Shown here: in pieces, positions 41,865 through 50,235 of the stretch
Layout: every line of letters begins with the position of its first letter
Position numbering within the stretch: the first letter of the stretch is position 1
Assembly (NCBI RefSeq): GCF_032102965.1
Contig: NZ_CP134880.1
Span: 496,001 to 560,000 of the forward strand
Direction of reading: 5' to 3'
Length of the DNA stretch: 64,000 bases
From: Demequina capsici
GTDB taxonomy: Bacteria; Actinomycetota; Actinomycetes; Actinomycetales; Demequinaceae
Made by a program: the position numbers and the translations under genes
Notes under the pieces: model-generated
Database searches by the model: none
Seen by the model: the letters and a program-made list of their open reading frames with translations, nothing else
What the model was told of the DNA's origin: nothing

Positions 41865-43085
41865 ATGACCGTCAGGAGCCTCACCGAGCATCGCAGGGCG
41901 GTATCGCAGTCCCTGACGTCGATCCCGGACCTGAGCGTGCTGATCGCCGACGCTGCGGGCGCGACGCTCGCCGAGGATCTGGTGGCGGAGCGGCCGGTGC
42001 CGGCGTACGCGGTCGCGGACTGCGACGGCTACGCGATCCGGGCCGAGGACGTGCGGGATGCCTCCCCTTCGGAGCCCGTGACGTTGATCGTGTCCCACGA
42101 CGTGAGCGTGGAGGCGCGGATTCCGCGGCGCCACATTAGCCGCACAGCCGCGCGCCTCGCCTCCGGGGCCCCCCTGCCCGAAGGTGCCGACACCGTCGTC
42201 CCCGCGGCCATGACCGATGGCGGGGTGGCTCGCGTTGTCGTGGCAGCTCCGTTCGAGCCGGGCGCGCACGTGCGCGCCGCAGGTTCCGAGCTGCAGACAG
42301 GACGCGTCCTTGTGCCGGCCGGTACGAGGATCGGACCTCGTCAGCTGGCGGTGGCCGCGGCGCTGGGGCGTCCCAGGCTGCTCGTCCATCCGACGCCTCG
42401 GGTGGTCGTGATCGCGGTCGGGTCGGAGCTGGTGGACCCTGGTGCGTCTCGTGGTGGGGTGGCCGAGTCCAACGGGCACATGCTCGCGATGATGGCGCGC
42501 GACACGGGCGCGCACGCGTTCCGGGTGGGCCCCGTGCCTGACGACCGTATGGAGCTCGCCGCCGCGATCGAGGATCAGCTGGTGCGCGCCGACGTGCTCA
42601 TCACCACGGGCGGACTGTCGGGCGGACGCGAGGAGACTCTTCCGGAGGTGCTCGCGCAGCGCGGCGAGATCGAGGTGGTGGAGCTGGCGCTGCGTCCCGG
42701 AACCAGGCACGGATTCGGGTTCGTGGATGCTGGCGGCGACCGGCGGGTGCCGGTGATCGCGCTCCCGGGCCGGCCCGTCGCAGCGGCGGTCGCGTTCCAG
42801 TCCTACGTCAAGCAGGCACTTCTCACGATGAGCGGTCGCGACGGCTCCGCGCGGACCGTGCGGGCGCGTCTCGCGGCCCCCGTGGAGTCGCCTGTCGGCG
42901 TCGCGCAGGCGGTGCCGGTGCGCCTCGTCCCGAACGGCGACGTGCCGTGGGCCGAGCCGATCGGCGACCCCGCGAACGTGACCCTCGCCGACATCGCGTC
43001 GTCCGACGCGCTGCTGCTCGTGGCCGAGCACGCGACCGCGCTGGGGCGCGAGGCGCTCGTCGAGTGCCATCCGTGGGAGCGATGA
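41865..43085 (+). CDS. MoeA/gephyrin-like protein, probable divisome protein Glp
   Basis: A 406-residue protein with the MoeA fold: VADCDGYAIRAED (normally MDGYA), SGAPLPEGADTVVPAA, VIAVGSELVDPG and ALPGRPVAAAVAF. Two molybdopterin-insertion motifs are altered: GGLSGGREE in place of GGVSVGDYD, and LPGRPV in place of LPGNPV. In corynebacteria a gephyrin-like Glp next to rimJ and glpR works in cell division by binding FtsZ, and the same gene order is seen here, so a division role is more likely than molybdenum-cofactor synthesis. ATG 41865 probably begins a leaderless mRNA (GACAAT six bases upstream). Confidence 0.82.
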   Translation: MTVRSLTEHRRAVSQSLTSIPDLSVLIADAAGATLAEDLVAERPVPAYAVADCDGYAIRAEDVRDASPSEPVTLIVSHDVSVEARIPRRHISRTAARLASGAPLPEGADTVVPAAMTDGGVARVVVAAPFEPGAHVRAAGSELQTGRVLVPAGTRIGPRQLAVAAALGRPRLLVHPTPRVVVIAVGSELVDPGASRGGVAESNGHMLAMMARDTGAHAFRVGPVPDDRMELAAAIEDQLVRADVLITTGGLSGGREETLPEVLAQRGEIEVVELALRPGTRHGFGFVDAGGDRRVPVIALPGRPVAAAVAFQSYVKQALLTMSGRDGSARTVRARLAAPVESPVGVAQAVPVRLVPNGDVPWAEPIGDPANVTLADIASSDALLLVAEHATALGREALVECHPWER

Positions 43086-43086
43086 C

Positions 43087-43668
43087 GTGGCCACGGAGCT
43101 GAGGCTGTTCCGCGACGGCATCGTGCTCCGACGGCTGCGTCGGCGCGACGAGCGGGAGTGGATCGCGCTCAGGGACCGCAACAGGGAGTGGCTGCGCCCA
43201 TGGGAGGCCACGGCGCCTCCGGGCCAGACCACCCGCATGATGACGTTCGGCGAGATGGTGCGCCGGGAGGCGCGCGAGTGGCGTCGGTCCACGGCGTATC
43301 CGATGGCGATCGAGATCGACGGGAACCTCGTGGGACGCGTCAGCGTGACGGGCATCACGTGGGGTCCGGAGTGCGGAGGATCGATCGGCTACTGGGTGTC
43401 GGAGCATCGTGCAGGGGAGGGCATCGCGCCGCGCGCCGTCACGCTCGCGGCGGACTACGCGTACGCCCAGGGGCTTCACCGGCTGGAGATCGCGATGCGG
43501 CCCGACAACGTCCCGAGCATCCGGGTGGCGCGCAAGGTGGGCTTCCGCGACGAGGGCCTGAGACGCAGCTACCTGTACATCGACGGGGCGTGGCGGGACC
43601 ACCGTGTGTTCGCCCTCACCTCGCAGGAACCGCGGCCGTGGCACACGTGGTCGCGGTCCCAGTCCTGA
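43087..43668 (+). CDS. GNAT acetyltransferase (RimJ/RimL-like)
   Basis: A 193-residue GNAT protein. The acetyl-CoA region is SIGYWVSEHRAGEGIAPRAV, followed by LHRLEIAMRPDNVPSIRVARKVGF and the C-terminal DHRVFAL, matching ribosomal-protein-S5/L12 N-acetyltransferases. GTG 43087 starts one base after the preceding stop, so it is co-transcribed with the glp-like gene. The target protein is unknown; S5 acetylation is only a family-based guess. Confidence 0.9.
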   Translation: MATELRLFRDGIVLRRLRRRDEREWIALRDRNREWLRPWEATAPPGQTTRMMTFGEMVRREAREWRRSTAYPMAIEIDGNLVGRVSVTGITWGPECGGSIGYWVSEHRAGEGIAPRAVTLAADYAYAQGLHRLEIAMRPDNVPSIRVARKVGFRDEGLRRSYLYIDGAWRDHRVFALTSQEPRPWHTWSRSQS

Positions 43669-43708
43669 CACGCCGACGCTCCTCCCGGCACCCAGGGTCC
43701 GCCGGCTC

Positions 43709-43714
43709 TACCGT
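43709..43714 (+). promoter_or_regulatory. -10-like box before sepX/glpR
   Basis: TACCGT lies 6 bp before ATG 43721, suggesting a leaderless secondary transcript inside the division cluster. The match is only moderate. Confidence 0.35.
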
Positions 43715-43720
43715 CGTCTC

Positions 43721-44773
43721 ATGCCGGCTGTAGGACTCCTCACGATCGTCGCGCTCGCGATGGTGATCGCCTATGTGATCCCGCAGCGCGCGCGTGAGCG
43801 TGCCGAGTACGCCCTGGTGCGGACCGAGGATCGGTTCTCCGCCGACATGCGGGTCGTCAAGGCCACCGCAGCCAGGGTCGAGACCAGTCGCGTCGCCTCA
43901 GGCTCCAGCTCCGGCGAGGTCCCTCTGCTCGTGACGGGTGAGGCGCGAGCCTCGGTCGTCGCGCTCGGATCGTCGCATCTGTCACGTCCCGCCACCCCGC
44001 TGGACCGTGCCGCCACCCTCGCGCAGCGTGAGCGCATCGCGCTGCGTCGCGACCGGTTCGCCCTGCTCGCGGAGCGTCGGGCGCAGGCACGTCGCCGCTC
44101 GCGCATCGCGTCGGCTGCGGCCGCGCTCACCGTGACAGGCTGGGTGCTCGTGCTCGCCACCGGCTTCCCCGCTGTGGTCGCCGCGCTCGTCTCGGCCGGT
44201 TTCGCGGGTCTCGTGGTGGCCGGTGCTCGCGCCGCGCACGCCCAGCGACGTGCCGACGCTCACGTCCTCGCGGTCGCGCGCGAGGTGGAGGCGGCTGCGA
44301 CCGCCACGCAGGCGCTGCGTCGTGTCAGCCGTGACCGCGCCCAGGGGCGCGAGAGCCTGCCGTCGGACCTCGAGACCCAGGCGATCAAGGTGGTCACCAC
44401 CGAGAACCTCGCGCCTCTCGCCGCTCCCGCCCCCAAGACCGGCGCGGTCCCGGTCGCACCCCGCAGCGGCGCGATCGAGAAGATCGTCACCGGTGCCATC
44501 CCGCAGGCGAGCTCGATCATCGACGGCGACGCGTTCAGCGACGGGGACGACTCGGGTTGGAGCCCGGCGGCGATCCCCGCGCCCGCGTACACCCTCAAGC
44601 CCACGGTGCGGCAGCGCCAGGCACGTCCTCTCGACGACGACGACTACACACGTGCCGCGGCTGTCGCCGAGCGCTGGGCGGACGAGCGGTACGGCCGGGC
44701 CGAGGTCCAGAAGGAGCGGTCGGCGACCGGCTCGCTGGAGCAGATCCTGGCGCGCCGCCGCGAGTCCGCCTGA
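43721..44773 (+). CDS. sepX: SepX/GlpR divisome membrane protein
   Basis: A 350-residue membrane protein. An N-terminal helix (residues 3-20, LTIVALAMVIAYVIPQR) is followed by the conserved ERFS-type segment (TEDRFSADMRVV), a basic region, two adjacent transmembrane helices (about 133-168) and a long polar cytoplasmic tail. This layout and the position after glp and rimJ match SepX of Streptomyces and GlpR of Corynebacterium, which anchor Glp/FtsZ at the septum. ATG 43721 is chosen because the earlier frame overlaps the acetyltransferase gene. It is terminated by the hairpin at 44802. Confidence 0.82.
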   Translation: MPAVGLLTIVALAMVIAYVIPQRARERAEYALVRTEDRFSADMRVVKATAARVETSRVASGSSSGEVPLLVTGEARASVVALGSSHLSRPATPLDRAATLAQRERIALRRDRFALLAERRAQARRRSRIASAAAALTVTGWVLVLATGFPAVVAALVSAGFAGLVVAGARAAHAQRRADAHVLAVAREVEAAATATQALRRVSRDRAQGRESLPSDLETQAIKVVTTENLAPLAAPAPKTGAVPVAPRSGAIEKIVTGAIPQASSIIDGDAFSDGDDSGWSPAAIPAPAYTLKPTVRQRQARPLDDDDYTRAAAVAERWADERYGRAEVQKERSATGSLEQILARRRESA

Positions 44774-44801
44774 CCCGCACCGCAGCGGACGCTCCCACGA
44801 C

Positions 44802-44834
44802 GAAGCGCCGACGCCCTGAGGGCGCCGGCGCTTC
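44802..44834. terminator. Bidirectional hairpin terminator
   Basis: A 15-bp stem with one mismatch (44802-44816 with 44820-44834, loop TGA) lies between sepX and the convergent glycosyltransferase gene; CTTCG follows on the plus strand. It can serve both directions. Confidence 0.75.
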
Positions 44835-44855
44835 CTTCGTCTCTGCGAGCTCCTG

Positions 44856-46178
44856 CTAGGCGGCCCTGACTCGGCGCACGTTCGCGGTGAGCTCCGTCGA
44901 GCGGACCGGGTCGAGGAGGCCCGCGAACAGGTTGTCGAAGACGTTCACGCGATCGAACTGCATGGCGTGCTCGCGCGCGCGGGTCTGCCACCACTCGCGG
45001 TCGGCGTCGTCCATCCCGCCCGTGCAGGCGTTCAGCGCCACGGTGAGCGCGGAGGCGTCCCCGGCCGGCACCACGACGGCCGTGTCGCCGACCGCCTCGA
45101 GGATGCCGCCCGTGTCGCAAGTGATCACCGGTCCGCCGCCGGCGAGCATCTTCTCGACGAGCGCGATCCCGAAGGTCTCGGTGAACTCGGGAGCCGGCTT
45201 GGACGGCAGCGCGTACGACGAGCATGCGGCCATGAGATGCGGCTTCTCCTCGTCGCCCACGTCCTCCAGGAAGTGGATCCGGGAGCGGGCCCCGGAACGC
45301 TCGGCGATCGCCCTGAAGTGGTCCAGGTCCGGTCCACGCCCTGCGATCACGAGCTGCTGCTCGCGGCATGCCTCGGAGGCCGCGAAACCACGGATCAGGT
45401 CGTCGACGCCCTTGGCCTTCTGCAGGCGCGACAGGTACAGCACGTACCTTCCGCGCGTGAGCCCGCGCGCCTCCAGGTACCGGTCGGTGACAACGGGGTC
45501 GAGGTCAAGATATGCGGACGTGTCGATCGCGGGGTAGGAGATCGACACGCGCTCCTGGCACTGCGCGGCGAACCCGGTGCCGTACAGCGCGTCGAGCTCG
45601 GCCGCCGACTCGACGATGACCTGCTTGGTGTAGCGGGACACGGCGACGCACATGTCCTGGCTGAGGTAGTCGCTCAGCACGGCTGCGGCCGCCCCGAACT
45701 CGCCATGCTCCACTGCGGAGCGGACCACGTCGGTCACGTCGGACCCGACGGCCTCCGCGATCGTCGTGACGTTCATGGGCAGACCGGTGGCCCTGGCGAT
45801 CCGCACGGCCTGCGCGACGGCGGTCGTGTGCGGGTGGAGGTACAGCGACAGGCACACGGTCGGCACGCCGTCGGTGAAGAGCTCGACGAGCCTGCCGACC
45901 ATGCCGGCCAGGTAGCGGCCGTCGGGGATCTTGTAGCCGCCGACGGGTGCGGGGCGCTCGACGGTGATGCCGGGCGAGTAGGGCAGGACGGTATCGAGCG
46001 GCTTGAGCGGCAGCCCCGTCTCCTCGAGACGGTCCAGCGGCCATGTGACGATGCGTACGTCGTCGAAGCCTCGCGTGAGCGCGACCTCGGCGAGGTTGCG
46101 CGCCTCGCCGCTGTGGCCGCAGATCACCGGGTCGGCGCGGACGACGATGACCAGGCGTCGGTTGATCTCGGTGTTCAT
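44856..46178 (-). CDS. Glycosyltransferase family 4-like protein
   Basis: A 440-residue GT-B enzyme. The N-terminal domain includes CGHSGEARNLAEVALTRG; the C-terminal donor-binding half has YVLYLSRLQKAKGVDDLIRGF, VIAGRGPDLD and PAPEFTETFGIALVEKM, the E-x7-E retaining motif. There is no signal peptide. ATG 46178 has AAGGAGG seven bases upstream. It lies 19 bp downstream of the GH92 mannosidase gene and is co-transcribed with it, so a mannose- or glycan-related acceptor is likely; donor and acceptor are not known. Confidence 0.85.
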   Translation of the reverse strand: MNTEINRRLVIVVRADPVICGHSGEARNLAEVALTRGFDDVRIVTWPLDRLEETGLPLKPLDTVLPYSPGITVERPAPVGGYKIPDGRYLAGMVGRLVELFTDGVPTVCLSLYLHPHTTAVAQAVRIARATGLPMNVTTIAEAVGSDVTDVVRSAVEHGEFGAAAAVLSDYLSQDMCVAVSRYTKQVIVESAAELDALYGTGFAAQCQERVSISYPAIDTSAYLDLDPVVTDRYLEARGLTRGRYVLYLSRLQKAKGVDDLIRGFAASEACREQQLVIAGRGPDLDHFRAIAERSGARSRIHFLEDVGDEEKPHLMAACSSYALPSKPAPEFTETFGIALVEKMLAGGGPVITCDTGGILEAVGDTAVVVPAGDASALTVALNACTGGMDDADREWWQTRAREHAMQFDRVNVFDNLFAGLLDPVRSTELTANVRRVRAA

Positions 46179-46197
46179 GGCTGCCTCCTTGGAAGGA

Positions 46198-48432
46198 TCA
46201 CGGGCTGGCAGGAGCCGCGGGGGACGTCGAGGCGGGTGCCTCGACAGGGTCTGGCATCGACGGCGGACGCTCGTCGGTGCCCCACGAGCTCGGTTCAGGG
46301 CCGAGCACGAAGCGCAGGGTGCCGCCGCCGTGGAGCCGCGCGGCGGCGATCCATGAGGGGACGGGCACTCCATCGAAGGTGGCTGACTGGACATGCTGCG
46401 CGGGGCCGCCGGCGACCGGCTCGACGAATCCCTCGGTCTCGATCACGAGTCGGCCGCGGGACATCGCCATGGTGGCGCCGGCGAACGCCGGCGGGTGCAG
46501 CAGGAAGATGCTCTGGCCAGCGACCGGGAACAGGCCCAGGCTCGCCCACACGTACCAGGAGCTGAGGCCCCCCGAGTCGTCGTTGCCAGGAAGGCCTCCG
46601 CGTCCCCGCCCGAACTGCTGGTGGACGATGTCGTGGACCACCTGGGCGGTCCGGTCCGGCCTGCCGATGTAGTGGTACGACCAGGGGGCCTCCATGTCGG
46701 GCTCGTTGTTGAGGCCCTCGAAGCGTCCGAGCGCGTAGCCCGCGTCCATCTCCTCGGGCGACGGGTCGACGCCCGGCTGCGTGACGGGGGCGGCGTCGAA
46801 TCCGAAGAACGCGTCGAGCATCGCCAGATAGGCGTCGTCTCCTCCGGCGCCCGCGATGCGTGCCGCCATGTCGTGAAGGATCCGGAACGAGTAGTTGTAC
46901 TTGGTGCCCTCGTAGAAGTTGGAGTCGTGGAGCAGGCCGTCGGGACCGAAAGCGCCCCGCCACCGGTCGGACAGCGCCGTCAGCTCTGCGACGAGCGCGG
47001 GGTCCTCGACCCTGGCGGCCACCTTGGCGGTGCACCAGTAGCCGAAGGCGAGGTCGAGCGTGTGCGAGATCGGGTGCGCGACCCCGGTGAGCAGGTAGTC
47101 CTCGCCGTACGTGCGTCGCAGGTCCGCCTGCATGTTGACCAGCGCCCAGTCCCAGTCGATGCCGGGGATGTCGAGCTGGCAGAGGTCGGCGAGGAACGTG
47201 TGCGCGAGCGCGGACGCCTGCCGGGAGAAGCGATCGGACCCGCGTGCCATCCGATACCCGATGGGCAGGTTGCCCTCCTGCTCGCTGATCGTGAGGAGTG
47301 CGTTGGCAAGGTCGATCGCCTTGCCGGGCTGGAGCGCGGTGAGCAGCGGGAGCTGGGTGCGGTAGATGTCCCACATCGTGGAGATGTCGAACACGAACGG
47401 GCCGTCGGTGGGCCAGAACGGCGACTCGTCGCGTGCGAAGCAGGGCTTGAGGAGCGCGTGGTAGAGCGCCGTGGAGAAGATCTCGCGGCGGTGCGCGGAC
47501 TCGGTCTCGATGTGGATGCCGTCCAGCACGTCGGTCCACGCGGAGCGGGTGGTGGACAGGCGCTTGCCGAAGCGGTCCTGGCCGGTGCCGCAGTCCTTGC
47601 GAAGGTTCTCACGCGCCTGCTCGACGCCGCGCAGGGAGAACCCCATGCGGAGCTCCACGGTCTGTCCCGCCATGGACGGCCCGGCCCACATGAGCCCGAA
47701 CGGGCGCAGGGTGGTGGGTCGGATGTGGTCCAGGTCCAGGCGCGCGCCAGCGGGCATGAGGCGGCGGTCGTACCAGAGCATCTGGCGCCACGACGGGGCG
47801 TCGCACTCCAGGTACACGGACAGCGGCGCGCCTTCGACGACGATCTGGCCCTGAGCGCGTCCGGGAGCGAGCGACTCGAGGTAGGCCCGCAGCGGGATGG
47901 TCGCCGAGTAGGGGATGGTCAGCCCGCCCATGGACATGTCGACGACGACGCGCGCGTCCTTGTGCTGCGGGAAGGTGTAGCGGTGCACGGCGGACTTGGG
48001 TCCGACGGTGATCTCGACGCGCACGCCGTTGTCGAGGGTGGCCGCGTAGTAGCCGGGCGAGGCCTCCTCCTCGGTGAGCGCGAAGGTGCGCCCCAACGAG
48101 TCGAGCGGCTCGAGCATCGGCGTGACGCGGAAGTAGTTGTAGTACTTGCGGATGGCGCCTGTGCCCGACTGCTGGAAGTGCGTGAAGCCTGAGGCGACGT
48201 AGGCGTCATGGATCGTCTCGGGGACGCCTTCGGTCGACAGGTCGTACAGCCCGTACCCGGTGGGGTACGCGCCCGAGTATGCGCACGCGCTCACCATGCC
48301 GAGGGGGTGGCACGCGCCCGGGTGGGTGTTGCCCACCTGAGGCTTGGGCCACCACCAGGTGGCGGCGAGGCCGGAGGGCACGGGCAGGTCCGTCACCTCG
48401 GTCCCGATGAACGGGTCGACGTGCTCGAGCAT
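46198..48432 (-). CDS. GH92 family glycosidase (Ca2+-dependent exo-alpha-mannosidase type)
   Basis: A 744-residue protein with the GH92 architecture: an N-terminal beta-domain (HVDPFIGTE, GNTHPGACHPLGMV) and a C-terminal (alpha/alpha)6 barrel with MWDIYRTQLPLLTALQP, PWSYHYIGRPDRT and the end signature GNDDSGGLSSWYVWASLGLFPV. The family removes alpha-mannose from N- or O-glycans and mannans. No signal peptide is seen, so it would act in the cytoplasm, unusual for a GH92. ATG 48432 has GGGAGGTG upstream. First gene of the operon with the glycosyltransferase. Confidence 0.9.
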   Translation of the reverse strand: MLEHVDPFIGTEVTDLPVPSGLAATWWWPKPQVGNTHPGACHPLGMVSACAYSGAYPTGYGLYDLSTEGVPETIHDAYVASGFTHFQQSGTGAIRKYYNYFRVTPMLEPLDSLGRTFALTEEEASPGYYAATLDNGVRVEITVGPKSAVHRYTFPQHKDARVVVDMSMGGLTIPYSATIPLRAYLESLAPGRAQGQIVVEGAPLSVYLECDAPSWRQMLWYDRRLMPAGARLDLDHIRPTTLRPFGLMWAGPSMAGQTVELRMGFSLRGVEQARENLRKDCGTGQDRFGKRLSTTRSAWTDVLDGIHIETESAHRREIFSTALYHALLKPCFARDESPFWPTDGPFVFDISTMWDIYRTQLPLLTALQPGKAIDLANALLTISEQEGNLPIGYRMARGSDRFSRQASALAHTFLADLCQLDIPGIDWDWALVNMQADLRRTYGEDYLLTGVAHPISHTLDLAFGYWCTAKVAARVEDPALVAELTALSDRWRGAFGPDGLLHDSNFYEGTKYNYSFRILHDMAARIAGAGGDDAYLAMLDAFFGFDAAPVTQPGVDPSPEEMDAGYALGRFEGLNNEPDMEAPWSYHYIGRPDRTAQVVHDIVHQQFGRGRGGLPGNDDSGGLSSWYVWASLGLFPVAGQSIFLLHPPAFAGATMAMSRGRLVIETEGFVEPVAGGPAQHVQSATFDGVPVPSWIAAARLHGGGTLRFVLGPEPSSWGTDERPPSMPDPVEAPASTSPAAPASP

Positions 48433-48720
48433 CTGCTCACCTCCCTTCCGGGCGTGCCGCCTTGCGGCTGCATCACCGCGAGTCTTCAAAAGAACGGTAA
48501 AGGGAATGTGTTGTGAGGGTGTTTCAGCGCCGTGTCCGGCATGAAACGGTTCTCCTGGCTTCGATGCCGTGCCGTGACCTTTCTCTGAGGAATCTCGGAG
48601 ATTGACATGGCATCGTCTGTCCAGAGGCAGGTCATGCTGCGCGTACGCTGGAACCCGGTCTGGAGCGCGTGCGTCGCAGTGACAGGCCCGACGCCACCCG
48701 CAAACCCACGGAGAACACAC

Positions 48721-49758
48721 GTGAACTTCCGACGTCCTGCCGCAGCCGCGGCGATCCTCGCGACGGCCGCGCTCGGCCTGGCCGCCTGCTCGAGCGACAC
48801 CAGCTCGGACCCTTCAGCATCCACCTCGGCGTCCACCGACACCGCCGCAGCCACGGCAGCCACCGTGGCCGCTCTCGAGACGGTCACCTGGACCGACGGC
48901 TCGGACGGCGTGCCGGTGCTGACGTTCGACGACGGCGGCACCTACGCCTTCACCGCCACCGGCGCGGTGCTCAACAAGGACGGCGACGGAGAGGCGATCG
49001 CTGACGGCACCGGAGTCTCCGTGTCGTACGTCATCTACGATGTCCCGTCCGCGTCCTCCGCGAGCGACTCCGCGTCCGCGTCCGCATCCCCGTCGGCCTC
49101 GGCCTCGGCCTCCGCATCCGCGACGTCGACGGAGCCGGCCCTGTACTACTCGACGTACGACGACAACTACACGGAGCTGTTGACCGTGTCGTCCAGCGCG
49201 CTCGACCCGGTGCTCTACGACATCCTCAACGGCGCTCACGTCGGCGCCCAGGTGCTGTACGGCACGATCGACTCGTCCACCGGCGACTCGCTGATCATGG
49301 CCGTGACTGTCGAGAAGACCACCCCGCTGCGCGCGACCGGCACCTCGATCGAGCCGCTCGCGGGCCTGCCCACGGTCACGCTGGCGGACAACGGCGCGCC
49401 GACCATCGACATGAGCACGGCCACGTCCGAGCCCACGGACCTCGTGGTCCAGACCCTGATCCAGGGTGACGGCGCCGCCGTCGCGGAGGGTCAGACGCTG
49501 ACCGTCCAGTACACCGGTTGGCTGTGGGACGGCACCCAGTTCGACTCGTCCTGGGACCGCGGCTACGCCTCGTCGTTCACCTTGAGCGCCGACTCGCTGA
49601 TCCAGGGCTGGGTCGACGGTCTGACGGGCGTGCAGGTCGGCTCGCAGGTCATGCTGATCGTCCCGCCGGACCTGGCCTACGGCTCGGACGGCTCGGGCAC
49701 CACGATCCCCGCCGACGCCACGCTCGTGTTCGTGATCGACGTGCTCGACGCGCAGTAA
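48721..49758 (+). CDS. FKBP-type peptidyl-prolyl isomerase lipoprotein with two FKBP-like domains
   Basis: A 345-residue surface lipoprotein. The signal sequence ends at a lipobox, LAAC (Cys about 24), followed by a Ser/Thr/Ala-rich linker. The N-terminal FKBP-like module (about 50-195) contains a Ser/Ala insertion and lacks most active-site residues. The C-terminal module (about 240-345) is a good FKBP: VQYTGWLWDGTQFDSSWDRG, LIQGWVDGLTGVQVGSQVMLIVP, LAYGSDGSGTTIPADATLVF. It would aid folding of exported proteins. GTG 48721 has GGAGA upstream. A perfect 15-bp hairpin follows. Confidence 0.9.
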   Translation: MNFRRPAAAAAILATAALGLAACSSDTSSDPSASTSASTDTAAATAATVAALETVTWTDGSDGVPVLTFDDGGTYAFTATGAVLNKDGDGEAIADGTGVSVSYVIYDVPSASSASDSASASASPSASASASASATSTEPALYYSTYDDNYTELLTVSSSALDPVLYDILNGAHVGAQVLYGTIDSSTGDSLIMAVTVEKTTPLRATGTSIEPLAGLPTVTLADNGAPTIDMSTATSEPTDLVVQTLIQGDGAAVAEGQTLTVQYTGWLWDGTQFDSSWDRGYASSFTLSADSLIQGWVDGLTGVQVGSQVMLIVPPDLAYGSDGSGTTIPADATLVFVIDVLDAQ

Positions 49759-49770
49759 CCCGCCGTGATG

Positions 49771-49806
49771 CGAGGGCCCGGGAGGTGACCGCCTCCCGGG
49801 CCCTCG
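49771..49806 (+). terminator. Perfect 15-bp hairpin terminator after the FKBP gene
   Basis: CGAGGGCCCGGGAGG (49771-49785) pairs fully with 49792-49806 around loop TGACCG, 13 bp after the stop. Confidence 0.8.
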
Positions 49807-49942
49807 TGCACCCGGCGCAGGATTCGACTGCCTGGGGTGAGGCGGCGGCCACGTCGCTCGGCCGTGCTGCGTGCGCCGCCGCATCGGTGTGACTTGCACT
49901 CCCGGGCGGTGCTATCCTGTTATCCGCTCCGCAAGGGGCGAT

Positions 49943-50016
<74 letters not shown>

Positions 50017-50021
50017 TTCTG

Positions 50022-50053
50022 AAGGACCTCGCCTGGTGGCGGGGTCCTTTCTT
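50022..50053 (+). terminator. Rho-independent terminator after tRNA-Ala
   Basis: AAGGACC-T-CGCC pairs with GGCG-G-GGTCCTT around loop TGGT, followed by a T-rich tract (TTTCTT). The most classical terminator in the window. Confidence 0.85.
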
Positions 50054-50235
50054 GTTACCCATGCCCGTCGTCCGCGGCCCTCTCCGGCCACCGCCGACCG
50101 TACGCACCGATCCGGGGTGCGACACCCCGATGCGCCGCACGATCCGCGGACGCGCCGCGGCGTGTCGCGGGCGCGAGTGGTTCAGACTGTCTGCGTGGAT
50201 GGGATGCGCGCGGTGTCGAGCCAGGAGGTCGCGCG

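Noticed and set aside
41865..43085. Annotation as molybdopterin molybdotransferase
   Set aside because: Fold is MoeA, but two key motifs are altered and the neighbours are rimJ and sepX/glpR rather than molybdenum-cofactor genes; called Glp-like instead.
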